From Betaproteobacteria bacterium (lineage in GTDB: Bacteria > Pseudomonadota > Gammaproteobacteria > Burkholderiales > Rhodocyclaceae), in contig JADJBM010000030.1 in assembly GCA_016703785.1 (NCBI GenBank), positions 1-64,000 on the forward strand: 64,000 nt of DNA, written 5' to 3'. Each line of letters opens with the position of its first letter. The first letter of the stretch is position 1. The notes beneath the pieces were generated by a model. That model saw only the letters and a list, made by a program, of their open reading frames with translations. It ran no database searches and was not told where the DNA came from. The position numbers were made by a program, and so were the translations under genes. Positions 36,310 through 46,695 of the stretch are shown here, piece after piece.

Positions 36310-37077
36310 TCAGCGCCGCTCGCGCACGACGAAGGGCTCGATCAGGGCCTCCTGCACCGATGCCGGCCGATTGCTGACCTGCGAGAAGTTCGCATTCCAC
36401 ACATCGGCGTTGGCCAGATCGGCGCCGGCCATGTCGGCCCCCTTGAAGACCGCAAAGCGCAGCGTCGCGCCGAGCAGCTTGGTGCCGACCAGCTTCGCCC
36501 CGGTGAGATCGGCATTCTCTGCTGCGGCGCCGGTGAGATCGGCACCGGACAGATCGGTGCCGACCAGCTTCGCATCGGTGAGGACGCCGCGGAAGGCATA
36601 ACAGCCGCGCAGCGAGCCGCCGGAGAGGTCGATGCCCTCCATCAGGATGTCTTTCAGATAGGCGCCGCCAAAGTCAGCCCGCAGAGCACGGGTATTGATG
36701 AGGTTGGCGCCGAACAGGTTGGCGCCGCCGAGGCGCGCGTCGGACAGATCCGCCTTGTCGAAGGTGGCATGGAACAGGTCGGCGTTGCGCAGGTCGGCGC
36801 CCTTCATCTGGGCGCCGGCGAAGTTGGCCCACTTGGCGTTGCTGCCGCGGAAATCCGCTTCATCGAGACGCGCCTTGCGGAAGTCGGCGTTCTCCAGCTT
36901 GGCGCCGGCGAAGCGGGCGCCGCGCAGGTCCTTGCCTCCCAGCTTGGCGCGGGACAGGTCGCAGGCCGACAAGTCGGTGCGCGCCACAGGGCGCTTGCAG
37001 TCGCCGGCCGGCAGTTCGGCCGCTGGTGCGCCCAGCGAAGCGGTTGCCAGCATCGCGACCAGACAGGTGATCCTCAT
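36310..37077 (-). CDS. Exported pentapeptide-repeat protein
   Basis: This protein of 255 residues carries an N-terminal signal peptide (residues 1-20, cut near APAA) and then at least 30 repeats of the A(D/N)LXX type from about residue 36 to 235, which fold as a right-handed quadrilateral beta-helix. The location is probably periplasmic. The function is unknown. Seven to eight bases separate its promoter region from the divergent spermidine-synthase-like gene's leader. Confidence 0.88.
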   Translation of the reverse strand: MRITCLVAMLATASLGAPAAELPAGDCKRPVARTDLSACDLSRAKLGGKDLRGARFAGAKLENADFRKARLDEADFRGSNAKWANFAGAQMKGADLRNADLFHATFDKADLSDARLGGANLFGANLINTRALRADFGGAYLKDILMEGIDLSGGSLRGCYAFRGVLTDAKLVGTDLSGADLTGAAAENADLTGAKLVGTKLLGATLRFAVFKGADMAGADLANADVWNANFSQVSNRPASVQEALIEPFVVRERR

Positions 37078-37181
37078 CGCCCCCTCCCCCGCTCCGTCTG
37101 TCTTCCCGACATCATAAACACTTTGCAGGACATTTCCATTAGGATGGCTGCCGCATCCAACAGAGGAAGATAGTCCGCTTC

Positions 37182-39197
37182 ATGCCGCTCTTCGCCGCCA
37201 CCGTCTTCCTCTCCGCCTTCCTGCTGTTCCAGATTCAACCGATGGTGGCGAAGATGATCCTGCCCTGGTTCGGCGGGTCGTCGTCGGTATGGAGCACCTG
37301 CATGGTGTTCTTCCAGGCCGAACTGCTGCTGGGCTACCTTTATGTGCACTGGCTGCACGAGACGCTGGCGCCGCGGCGGCAGGCAGTGGTGCACATCGTG
37401 CTCCTGCTGGCGAGCCTCCTCACCCTGCCGGTCGTGGCCAACCCGGCCTGGCTGTCCGCGGCACAGGCGCACCCGACGCTGAACGTGCTCCTCGTGCTGG
37501 GCACCACGGTCGGCCTGCCCTATCTGCTGCTGTCGACCACCGGCCCGTTGATGCAGGCCTGGTATGCGCGCGCCTTCACCGGGGTGATGCCCTACCGTCT
37601 CTACGCGCTGTCGAACCTGGCCTCGATGCTGGCGCTGCTCAGCTACCCGGTGCTGGTGGAGCCCTTTTTCCCGGTGCCGGTGCAGGCATGGGGGTGGTCG
37701 GCCGGCTATGCGCTGTTCGTCCTTGCCTGCGGCGCCACCGCCTGGTGGTCGTGGCGGGCGCTGTCCGTCGAACGCGAGGAAACCGTTTCGGCGGCGCAGA
37801 AAAACATCCCCAGACCTTCCTGGCGCGAATGCGTGCTGTGGGTCGGCCTGGCAATGACGGCCTCGACCCTGCTGCTGGCGATGACGCGCCACCTGACGCA
37901 GGACGTCGCGCCGGTGCCCTTCCTGTGGGTACTGCCGCTGAGCCTCTACCTGCTCAGTTTCATCCTCTGCTTCGACGCGCCCCGCTACTACGTCCGCCCG
38001 CTCTTCCTCGCCGCCCTGCCGCTGGCTTTCCTGGGGCTGGACCAGGTCATGGACGAGGGGATGGCGGTGCCCTGGCTGATCGCGCTGCTCAGCGGCGCAC
38101 TCTTCGTGATCTGCATGGTGTGCCACGGCGAACTGGTACGGCGCAAGCCGCATCCGCGCCACCTGACGCTCTTCTACCTGATGCTATCGCTCGGCGGCGC
38201 GCTGGGCGGCATGTTCGTCGGTCTGCTCGCCCCGGCGGTGTTCAACGCCTACTTCGAATTTCCTATCGGACTGTTCCTCTGCGCACTGCTGGTAGTGGTC
38301 GTGCTGTGGAAGGAACTGCGCCCGCACTGGCGCGCGCTGTTGTTGCTGGCGCTGTGCGGCTACGGCATCCGGCTCGGCCAGGTTTCCATGGAGTTCGTGG
38401 ACGGCTATCGCGTCGTCGTGCGCAACTTCTACAGCCAGCTGCGCATCTCGGAATGGCACGATGAGAAGCCGGGACCCAAGCGGGTCATGGTGCACGGGCG
38501 CATCAACCACGGCGCGCAATTCCTCGCGCCGGAACATCGCCGCACGCCGACGTCCTACTACTGCCATGAGTCCGGCATCGGTCGCGCCATCTTCAGCCTG
38601 CCGCAGGACAAGCCGCTCAAGCTCGGCGTAGTCGGGCTCGGCGCGGGCACGCTCGCCGCCTATGGCCGCCGGGGTGACGAGGTGCGCATCTACGAGATCA
38701 ACGACCAGGTGCTCGACCTGGCACGCAGCCAGTTCACCTATCTGGCCGATTCCCCCGCGCACATCGTGCCGGTGCTGGGCGACGGGCGGCTGATGCTGGA
38801 GCGCGAGCCGGCGCAGGCCTTCGACCTGCTGGCGATGGACGCGTTTTCCGGCGATTCCATCCCGGCGCATCTGCTCACCCTCGAAGCCATGCAGGGCTAC
38901 TTGCGCCATCTGAAGCCGGACGGCATCCTCGCCGTGCATATCACCAACCGCTACCTGGACCTGCAACCGGTCATGGCGGCCGCTGCACAGTACTTCGGCA
39001 AGACCGCCCTGCTCTATGCCCTGGAACCGGACGATGACGACGATTTCTGCTCCTCGTCGGACTGGGTGCTGATCATGAGTCCCGCGCGTGCTGCCGCACT
39101 ACCCCTGATCATGAACGACGGCACACCGCTCACGCCGCGGCCCGGCTTCCGGCCGTGGACCGACAGTTTCTCGAACCTGTTCAGCGTATTGAAGTAA
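37182..39197 (+). CDS. Membrane-anchored spermidine-synthase-like protein
   Basis: This 671-residue protein has about twelve hydrophobic segments in the first 400 residues, then a soluble Rossmann-like spermidine-synthase domain with the SAM-type motif LGVVGLGAGTLAAYG near residue 484 and the MDAFSGDSIPAHLLT motif. Fused membrane/spermidine-synthase proteins are widespread; polyamine synthesis by them is not established. Single gene between the pentapeptide gene (divergent) and iclR (convergent). Confidence 0.85.
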   Translation: MPLFAATVFLSAFLLFQIQPMVAKMILPWFGGSSSVWSTCMVFFQAELLLGYLYVHWLHETLAPRRQAVVHIVLLLASLLTLPVVANPAWLSAAQAHPTLNVLLVLGTTVGLPYLLLSTTGPLMQAWYARAFTGVMPYRLYALSNLASMLALLSYPVLVEPFFPVPVQAWGWSAGYALFVLACGATAWWSWRALSVEREETVSAAQKNIPRPSWRECVLWVGLAMTASTLLLAMTRHLTQDVAPVPFLWVLPLSLYLLSFILCFDAPRYYVRPLFLAALPLAFLGLDQVMDEGMAVPWLIALLSGALFVICMVCHGELVRRKPHPRHLTLFYLMLSLGGALGGMFVGLLAPAVFNAYFEFPIGLFLCALLVVVVLWKELRPHWRALLLLALCGYGIRLGQVSMEFVDGYRVVVRNFYSQLRISEWHDEKPGPKRVMVHGRINHGAQFLAPEHRRTPTSYYCHESGIGRAIFSLPQDKPLKLGVVGLGAGTLAAYGRRGDEVRIYEINDQVLDLARSQFTYLADSPAHIVPVLGDGRLMLEREPAQAFDLLAMDAFSGDSIPAHLLTLEAMQGYLRHLKPDGILAVHITNRYLDLQPVMAAAAQYFGKTALLYALEPDDDDDFCSSSDWVLIMSPARAAALPLIMNDGTPLTPRPGFRPWTDSFSNLFSVLK

Positions 39198-39228
39198 CTC
39201 CCCTCGCCCGCCGTGGGGGAGAGGGGAG

Positions 39229-40053
39229 TCAGACGCCGCACAGGGATTCCTCGATCCGCCTCACCAGTTCGATCAGCCGTGGGCGGGCTTCGTTCAGGAG
39301 AAATTCCGACGACAAGGTGAACGCCGGTCCGCCGCAGTTGATGGACATGGGCGGCATACCGGGCCCTGGGCGGAAGGCGACGGCAATGGCATTGACGTCC
39401 TTCTGCCAGCCGCCGAAGGAGCAGCAGCAGCCGAGCTGCCGGTATTCCTCCAGCCCCGCCTCGATGCCCTCCCGGATCTTCGGCCAGGCCAACTCGTCGA
39501 GTTCGCGGATGCGATCCATCAACTCGTGGCGCTCGCCGTCGGAGGTGGCGGCCAGATAGGCGCGTCCCATGGCCGTGGTGGCCAGCGGAATGCGGGAACC
39601 GACGTCCAGACTGATGGTGATGGCCGACTGGCTGCGGCAGTGCTCGACGTAGATCATGCTGAGCCGGTCGCGCGTGCCGAGCGACACCGCCGCGCCGGAA
39701 TAATCCGCGAGGTCCTGCATGAGCGGACGCGCCAGTTGGCGCACGTCGAGGCGCGCCAGCATCTTGCTGCCCAGCGCCAGGGTGGCGGTGCCGAGGCGGT
39801 ACTTGCCCGATTCCTCGTCGTAGTGCAGGTAGCCGATGCGCGTCAGGGTATAAGTGAGGCGCGAGACCGTCGATTTCGGCAGGCCGCAGCGCCTGGCGAT
39901 CTCGATGTTGCCGAGAAGGCGGTCGCCTGAGCGAAAGCAACCGAGCACTTCCAGGCCGCGTGAAAGGGCGGTGACGAAGTGGCGATCCTCCTTGGCCTTC
40001 GGTGGCGCCGGCAACACCTTCGGCACCTTGGTCTTCTTGCGGGTCAGGGCCAT
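39229..40053 (-). CDS. IclR-family transcriptional regulator
   Basis: This 274-residue regulator has a winged-helix domain (LGNIEIARRCGLPKSTVSRL, residues about 48-70) and an IclR effector domain (ends IELVRRIEESL). It is divergent from an acyl-CoA dehydrogenase operon, with 175 bases between, holding two copies of CTGCA(A/T)TGCAG. It likely controls that operon with a CoA ester or carboxylate as effector. A close paralogue lies at 52404-53228. Confidence 0.92.
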   Translation of the reverse strand: MALTRKKTKVPKVLPAPPKAKEDRHFVTALSRGLEVLGCFRSGDRLLGNIEIARRCGLPKSTVSRLTYTLTRIGYLHYDEESGKYRLGTATLALGSKMLARLDVRQLARPLMQDLADYSGAAVSLGTRDRLSMIYVEHCRSQSAITISLDVGSRIPLATTAMGRAYLAATSDGERHELMDRIRELDELAWPKIREGIEAGLEEYRQLGCCCSFGGWQKDVNAIAVAFRPGPGMPPMSINCGGPAFTLSSEFLLNEARPRLIELVRRIEESLCGV

Positions 40054-40078
40054 TCTGCTTTCCTTGGATACACATGTT

Positions 40079-40089
40079 CTGCATTGCAG
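40079..40089. promoter_or_regulatory. Putative IclR operator, copy proximal to iclR
   Basis: The palindrome CTGCATTGCAG with 5' flank GTT lies 26 bases upstream of the iclR start. The same motif with one central change recurs at 40192-40202, which supports an operator pair in this divergent region. Confidence 0.55.
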
Positions 40090-40184
40090 GACTCATTCGG
40101 CGATGAATTGCCAAGCCGATTTTCTACCTTGACAGTTTATCATCCCATGGGCAACACTCGCGCACTGCGACGATTTTAGCAAGT

Positions 40185-40202
40185 TATAGTTCTGCAATGC
40201 AG
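40185..40202 (+). promoter_or_regulatory. Putative -10 box and IclR operator of the acyl-CoA dehydrogenase operon
   Basis: A -10-like TATAGT (40185-40190) is followed directly by the palindrome CTGCAATGCAG (40192-40202). A bound repressor there would block transcription start. No strong -35 is seen, which fits an activated or weak promoter. The ATG of the first dehydrogenase is 27 bases downstream. Confidence 0.5.
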
Positions 40203-40228
40203 TACATTTTAGTCAGCCCCGCCAGACC

Positions 40229-41401
<1,173 letters not shown>

Positions 41402-41402
41402 G

Positions 41403-42512
41403 ATGGATTTCAGCTTGAGCGAAGAACAACGGCAGTTGGAGGAAACCGTCCGCCGTTTCATGGCGAAGGACTACGCCTTCGAAAAGCGCCGTGTCATCCG
41501 CGATTCCGCCGAGGGCTGGAGCCGCGAGGCCTGGCAGGCGCTGGCCGACCTTGGCCTGCTCGCCTTGAACGTGCCAGAGGAGTACGGCGGCCTCGGCGCC
41601 GGGCCGGTGGACACGATGGTCGCGATGAACGCGCTCGGTCCGGGGCTGCTGCTGGAGCCCTACCTCGCCAGCGCGGTGGTGGCGACGGCGCTGCTGCGCG
41701 AATGCCCGCAGCATGCCGGCCTGATGGAACAGATGGCCGCCGGCGAATGCATCGCTGTGCTCGCCCACGACGAGCCCGGTGCGCGCGGCGATCCGGGCTA
41801 CGTCGCCACCCGCTGCCGTCCTGCCGGGACTGACTTTCAGATCGACGGCCGCAAGTGCGTGGTCGGCCATGCCGCGGCGGCCGACTGGCTGATCGTCTCC
41901 GCCCGCGGCGAGGATGGCGACATCGTGCTGTTCCTCGTGCCGCTCGACACACCGGGCCTCAGTCTCGACGGCTACCCGACGCTGGACGGCACGCGCGCCG
42001 CGGAAGTGCATCTCACCGGCGTGCGCCTGCCGGAGACGGCACGCCTCGACGCCGACCGCGAGGTGCTCGGACGCGCGCTCGACATCGGCCTCGCCGCGCT
42101 ATGCGCGGAAGCAGTCGGCATCATGAAGGCCGCCCTGGACGCCACGGTCGACTACCTGCGCACGCGCCAGCAGTTCGGCCAACCGATCGGCCGCTTCCAG
42201 GCGCTGCAGCACCGCGCGGCAGACATGCTGATGCATTACGAGCAGGCAAAATCCATGAGCACCCTCGCCGCCATGCGCTGCACTTCCAAGGACGCCCGCG
42301 AGCGGCGGCGCGCGCTTTCAGCCGCCAAGGTAACGATCGGCCGCGCCGCCTGCTTCATCGGCCAGCAGGCCGTGCAGCTGCACGGCGGCATGGGCATGAG
42401 CGACGAGCTGGTCGTCAGCCACTGGTTCAAGCGCCTGACTGCCATCGAACTGATGTTTGGCGATACCGACACGCATCTGCAACAATTCATCGAGATCTCC
42501 GCCCAATCCTGA
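41403..42512 (+). CDS. Acyl-CoA dehydrogenase, small subunit type (PimD-like)
   Basis: This protein of 369 residues has a weaker FAD-binding N-terminal region and a conserved C-terminal domain (RTRQQFGQPIGRFQALQHRAADM; QLHGGMGMSDE). It is best explained as the partner of the upstream dehydrogenase in a heteromer, based on tandem order and the PimD-like sequence. The ATG follows the preceding stop by one base. Confidence 0.9.
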   Translation: MDFSLSEEQRQLEETVRRFMAKDYAFEKRRVIRDSAEGWSREAWQALADLGLLALNVPEEYGGLGAGPVDTMVAMNALGPGLLLEPYLASAVVATALLRECPQHAGLMEQMAAGECIAVLAHDEPGARGDPGYVATRCRPAGTDFQIDGRKCVVGHAAAADWLIVSARGEDGDIVLFLVPLDTPGLSLDGYPTLDGTRAAEVHLTGVRLPETARLDADREVLGRALDIGLAALCAEAVGIMKAALDATVDYLRTRQQFGQPIGRFQALQHRAADMLMHYEQAKSMSTLAAMRCTSKDARERRRALSAAKVTIGRAACFIGQQAVQLHGGMGMSDELVVSHWFKRLTAIELMFGDTDTHLQQFIEISAQS

Positions 42513-42522
42513 GGAACCCAAC

Positions 42523-43632
42523 ATGGCACAGCGCGCCAAGGCAGTCATTTGCCGCGAAATCAACCAGCCCGTCGTCGTCGAGGACATCGAGGTCGAATCG
42601 CCGCGCCGCGGCGAAGTCATGATTAAGCTTGCCGCCTGCGGCGTCTGCCACAGCGACTATTCCGTCACCACCGGCACCATCCCCTTCCCCCCGCCTGTCG
42701 TGCTCGGCCATGAGGGCGCCGGCACAGTCGTCGAAATCGGCGAGGGCGTGACGGATTTCAGCATCGGCGACGCCGTCGTCAGTTCCTTCGTCAGCATGTG
42801 CGGCAAGTGCCGCTATTGCCAGACCGGCCGCCCGCAGCTGTGCGACCAGGCGGCAAAGGCCGCATACACCCTGCCCGACGGCACGGTGCGTACAACGGAC
42901 CTGTTGGGCAAACCGCTCAACATCTTCTCCGGCTGCGGCGTCATGGCGGAATACGCCACGCTGCACACCGACAACGTGGTGAAGATCGACCGTGACATTC
43001 CGCTCGACCGCGCCGCACTAGTAAGCTGTGGCGTGATGACCGGCGTCGGCGCGGTGGTCAACACGGCACAGGTGGAAGCCGGCTCCGTGACGGTGGTGTT
43101 CGGCTGTGGCGGCGTCGGCCTCAACGCCATCCAGGGTTGCGCCATCGCCAGCGCGGCGGTGATCGTGGCGGTAGACACCGCGGATGCCAAGCTGGAGATG
43201 GCGCGGCAATTCGGCGCCACGCATGTGTTGAATGCGAAGACCGAGGAAAACGTCGTCAAGGCGCTGCGCAAGCTGACCGGCGGCGGCGCCGACTACGCCT
43301 TCGAATGCGTCGGCAACGGCGAGATCGCCGCCCAAGCCTACGGCGCGCTGCGCAAGGGCGGCACGGCGGTGGTGGTCGGCGTCGCCGGACAGAAGGACAC
43401 CACCACCCTTCGCACCGCCAGCCTGACCTTCGAGGAGAAGACGCTCACCGGCAGCTACTTCGGCTCTGCACGTCCGCGCGAGGATTTCCCGCGCCTGCTG
43501 GCGCTCTACCGCAGCAAGCGGCTCAAGCTCGACGAACTGATCACGCGCACCTACCGCATCGAGGAGGCGCCGCAGGCCTTCGCGGACCTCGCTTCGGGAA
43601 TAAACGCGCGCGGCGTCATCGTCTTCGGTTGA
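42523..43632 (+). CDS. Zinc-dependent alcohol dehydrogenase, class III-like
   Basis: This enzyme of 369 residues has the catalytic zinc ligands in CGVCHSDYSV and GHEGAG, the structural-zinc cysteines CGKCRYCQTGRPQLC, and the nucleotide-binding GCGGVGLNAIQG. It is related to class III and NDMA-type alcohol dehydrogenases that act on primary alcohols. It lies 10 bases after the acyl-CoA dehydrogenase pair, so alcohol oxidation and acyl-CoA dehydrogenation are probably steps in one pathway. Confidence 0.9.
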   Translation: MAQRAKAVICREINQPVVVEDIEVESPRRGEVMIKLAACGVCHSDYSVTTGTIPFPPPVVLGHEGAGTVVEIGEGVTDFSIGDAVVSSFVSMCGKCRYCQTGRPQLCDQAAKAAYTLPDGTVRTTDLLGKPLNIFSGCGVMAEYATLHTDNVVKIDRDIPLDRAALVSCGVMTGVGAVVNTAQVEAGSVTVVFGCGGVGLNAIQGCAIASAAVIVAVDTADAKLEMARQFGATHVLNAKTEENVVKALRKLTGGGADYAFECVGNGEIAAQAYGALRKGGTAVVVGVAGQKDTTTLRTASLTFEEKTLTGSYFGSARPREDFPRLLALYRSKRLKLDELITRTYRIEEAPQAFADLASGINARGVIVFG

Positions 43633-43703
43633 GTGCGCAACGCCACTCCCGCGGAAGCGGGAGTCCATGGCTTGCTACTTCCGCGCAAATGACGGCGCAA
43701 ACG

Positions 43704-43733
43704 AAAAAAAACCCCGGCGAGCCGGGGTTTTAA
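43704..43733. terminator. Bidirectional terminator between adh and csp
   Basis: A GC-rich hairpin ACCCCGGC/GCCGGGGT (43711-43728) is flanked by A8 on the left and TTTTAATT on the right. It can end the plus-strand dehydrogenase operon and the minus-strand cold-shock gene. Confidence 0.8.
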
Positions 43734-43748
43734 TTAATGCCTTGCAGC

Positions 43749-43952
43749 TTACATGGGCTTGATGTTCGCAGCCTGTTTACCCTTGGGGCCGGTGGCCTCG
43801 TCATAGGAGACCTTCTGGCCTTCCTTGAGAGACTTGAACCCGTTCGACTGGATCGCGGAGAAGTGCGCGAAGAGATCCTCGCCGCCATTGTCCGGGGTGA
43901 TGAAGCCGAAGCCTTTGGCATCGTTGAACCACTTGACTGTACCTGTTGCCAT
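43749..43952 (-). CDS. Cold-shock protein, CspA family
   Basis: This single-domain CSD protein of 67 residues binds single-stranded nucleic acids. It has the RNP1 motif KGFGFITPD and RNP2-like DLFAHFSAI. The start at 43952 (MATGTVKWFND) is fixed by the family. A 176-base region separates it from the next gene upstream, which would allow the long 5' leader common in cold-shock genes. Confidence 0.95.
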   Translation of the reverse strand: MATGTVKWFNDAKGFGFITPDNGGEDLFAHFSAIQSNGFKSLKEGQKVSYDEATGPKGKQAANIKPM

Positions 43953-44128
43953 ATTTCCTATCCTAAAAAAATTGAAGGGCGACCGCCCGACGGTTCGTTC
44001 GAGTACCCAGAACCGAATATGGCAGTAGCGTACCGCATCATTCTGTAGCTTGAGTTCGAGCGAACCGGCATTGAACCTGTAACTTGGCAATAAATCAAGC
44101 TTTTTTTCGCATTTCGCCTACCATGGGC

Positions 44129-44779
44129 TCAGTGTGTCATCAGGCTCAGGCGCATGGCGTCCAGCAAGATTTCAGGCGGCTGCGCGCCACCGACGCCATG
44201 GCGGCCATTGAAAATGAAGAACGGCACGCCGCTGATACCCATGCGCTGTCCGCGTTCGGCCTGGGCGCGCACCGCTGCTGCATCTTCATCGGAACACAGA
44301 TAAGCCTGAACGGCCGATGCATCCTGCCCGCATTCGCCGGCGAGGCGGGCCAACAGATTTATATCCCCGATGTCCTCGCCGTTGAGGAAGTGCGCGGCGA
44401 AGAGCCGCTCGACGAGCTCGCCGGCATCGCCCGTTTTCTGCACGTGGTGAATCAGTCGGTGGGCACGCAAGGTATTGGCCCGTACTTCGATTTGCTCGAA
44501 GGCAAAGTCGATGCCGGCCGTGCGGCCCGCCTCGGCGACATGGGCCTGGAGCTGCGCCAGCTTCTCCGGCCCGCCGAACTTTCTTTCGAGGAAGGGGCGG
44601 TAGGGCTCACCTTCCACCGGCGTGTCGGGGTTGAGGAAATACGGCAGCCAGCGTATGCGCGGCACGATATCGGATCGCTCAACATGCAACTTCGCCAATG
44701 CCCGCTCAAGCTGGCGCTTGCCGATGAAGCACCAGGGGCAGACGACGTCCGAAACGATGTCGATCTGCAGCGTGCTCAT
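44129..44779 (-). CDS. DsbA-family oxidoreductase, FrnE-like
   Basis: This cytoplasmic thioredoxin-fold protein of 216 residues has the CPWC active site near residue 14 (DVVCPWCFIGKRQLE) and the FrnE-type internal helical domain. There is no signal peptide, unlike periplasmic DsbA. It may act as a disulfide isomerase or in polyketide/xenobiotic oxidation. It overlaps the quinone oxidoreductase gene by four bases. Confidence 0.9.
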   Translation of the reverse strand: MSTLQIDIVSDVVCPWCFIGKRQLERALAKLHVERSDIVPRIRWLPYFLNPDTPVEGEPYRPFLERKFGGPEKLAQLQAHVAEAGRTAGIDFAFEQIEVRANTLRAHRLIHHVQKTGDAGELVERLFAAHFLNGEDIGDINLLARLAGECGQDASAVQAYLCSDEDAAAVRAQAERGQRMGISGVPFFIFNGRHGVGGAQPPEILLDAMRLSLMTH

Positions 44780-45759
44780 GGCTTCACCTGAAGCACGATC
44801 TTGCCGATGTGCGCGCTGCTTTCCATCAGGTGGTGCGCCTTGCCTGCCTCGGCCAGCGGAAAGACGGCATGCAGGTGCGGGCGCAGGCGGCAGGCGGCAA
44901 TCTCCGGCCAGATGTTCTTCAGCAGCGCGTCGCGGATGGCTGTTTTCTCCGCCACCGTGCGCGGCCGCATGGTGGAACCGGTGATGGTGAGGCGCTTGAG
45001 CATCACCGGCATGAAATCGAATTCCGTCTTGCTGCCTTCGAGAAAGGCGATCAGCACCAGGCGGCCGTCGCGCCGCAGCAGGTTGACGTTCTTCTGCAGG
45101 TAACTGCCGCCGACCATGTCGAGGACGACATCGACGCCTTCGCCCACCGTGATCTCTTTGACTTTCTGCACAAAGTCATCCTGCCGGTAATTGATGGCAT
45201 GATCGGCACCGAAATCGCGGCAAAAACGCGCCTTCTCCTCGCTGCCGACGGTGACGAAGCACTCCACGCCGAGATGGCGCGCGAGCTGGATGGCGGTCAG
45301 CCCGATGCCGCTGGAGCCGCCATGCACCAGCAGCCGCTCGCCGGCCTTGAGGCGGCCCAGGTCGACCAGGTTGGCCCAGACAGTAAACCAGGTCTCCGGC
45401 AGCGCCGCCGCCTGCGCCATGTCGAGGCCCTCGGGAACCGGCAGGGCATGCGCGGCCGGCGCCACGCAATACTCGGCATAGCCGCCTCCCGGTACCAGCG
45501 CAGTCACGCAGTCACTGACTTTCCACTCAGTCACGCCCTCCCCCAGCGCGGCCACCATGCCGGACACTTCCAGCCCCAGGATCGGTGAGGCGCCCGGTGG
45601 CGGGGGATAGCGTCCCGAGCGCTGCAGCACGTCCGGGCGATTGATGCCGGCGCAATGCACCTCGATGAGTATTTCGCCCGGGCCGGGCTGCGGCCTGTCG
45701 CCCTCGGCCACCTGGATGGATTCCGGCGTGCCTTCGACACCATAGATGATCTGTTTCAC
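44776..45759 (-). CDS. NAD(P)H-quinone oxidoreductase, PIG3/QOR type
   Basis: This zinc-free MDR enzyme of 327 residues shows NRPDVLQRSGRYPPPPGAS near residue 40 and the nucleotide-binding VHGGSSGIGLTAIQLA. The PIG3 signature of the first motif suggests a quinone reductase. It is cotranslated with the FrnE-like gene (ATGA overlap). Confidence 0.9.
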   Translation of the reverse strand: MKQIIYGVEGTPESIQVAEGDRPQPGPGEILIEVHCAGINRPDVLQRSGRYPPPPGASPILGLEVSGMVAALGEGVTEWKVSDCVTALVPGGGYAEYCVAPAAHALPVPEGLDMAQAAALPETWFTVWANLVDLGRLKAGERLLVHGGSSGIGLTAIQLARHLGVECFVTVGSEEKARFCRDFGADHAINYRQDDFVQKVKEITVGEGVDVVLDMVGGSYLQKNVNLLRRDGRLVLIAFLEGSKTEFDFMPVMLKRLTITGSTMRPRTVAEKTAIRDALLKNIWPEIAACRLRPHLHAVFPLAEAGKAHHLMESSAHIGKIVLQVKP

Positions 45760-45794
45760 TTGAGGAGTGGCTCCAGGGTAAGCATCCGGCCAGT

Positions 45795-46691
45795 CTAACG
45801 CGCTTGCGACTTCAGGCAGTGGGCGGCAATGGATTCTACGAGCGTATCCAGCAGCGCCTGGGGAAGATCATGCCCCATGCCATCGATGACTTTCAGCTGC
45901 GCCCCCTTGATGTGGTGGGCAGTATCGCGGCCGGCCGCGACCGGCACCAGCGGATCGTCGGCGCCATGGATGACCAGCGTCGGCGCGGTAATTTTCGCCA
46001 GCAGCGCACGCCGATCGCCCGAAGCCAGGATGGCCAGCACCTGTCGTGAAGTGCCCGCCGGGTCGTAGGCGCGGCGCACGCTGCGCGCGATGCGCTGGCG
46101 CAGTTCTTCGCGCTCCGCCGGATAGCCGGGACTTCCGATGACGCCGAACACGCCGACCAGATGTTCGATCACGCTGTCTTCATCCTTCGGATTGGAGGGC
46201 TTGCTGAGCAGCGCCTGCATGGCGCCCGCCCTGGCCCGCGAGACCTTGGGATTGCCGCTCGACGACATGATCGAAGTCAGGCTCATCACGCGCTGCGGGA
46301 AGCGCGCCGCGAGCACCTGCGCGATCATGCCGCCCATGGACGCGCCGACGATGTGGGCCCGGTCAACGCCAAGCGCGTCGAGCAGGCCGATAGTATCGGC
46401 GGCCATATCGCTGAGCGAGTAGGGTGAACGCACCGGCAGCTTGAGCCAGGCCGAAGCGAAGGCGAGCAGCAGATTGGGGCGCTTCTTCAGATGGATTCTG
46501 CCGGAGAGGCCACTATCACGGTTGTCGAAGCGGATGACGCGGAAACCGCGCTCGACCAAGCCGTTGCAGAAAGCGTCAGGCCAGGCGACGAGCTGCATGC
46601 CCAGCCCCATGATGAGGACGATCGCCGGATCGCCCGGTCTGCCGAGAGATTCGTACTCGATCTTCAGGCCGTTGATTTCGACCAAAGGCAT
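45795..46691 (-). CDS. Alpha/beta hydrolase
   Basis: This alpha/beta-hydrolase-fold enzyme of 298 residues has the nucleophile elbow GASMGG near residue 105, an HGADDPLVP acid-motif region and the His in GMGHDLP. The oxyanion region is GLGMQLVAWPD. It resembles esterases and polyketide-type hydrolases with unknown substrate. Four bases separate it from the upstream hydrolase gene. Confidence 0.88.
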   Translation of the reverse strand: MPLVEINGLKIEYESLGRPGDPAIVLIMGLGMQLVAWPDAFCNGLVERGFRVIRFDNRDSGLSGRIHLKKRPNLLLAFASAWLKLPVRSPYSLSDMAADTIGLLDALGVDRAHIVGASMGGMIAQVLAARFPQRVMSLTSIMSSSGNPKVSRARAGAMQALLSKPSNPKDEDSVIEHLVGVFGVIGSPGYPAEREELRQRIARSVRRAYDPAGTSRQVLAILASGDRRALLAKITAPTLVIHGADDPLVPVAAGRDTAHHIKGAQLKVIDGMGHDLPQALLDTLVESIAAHCLKSQAR

Positions 46692-46695
46692 GCTC

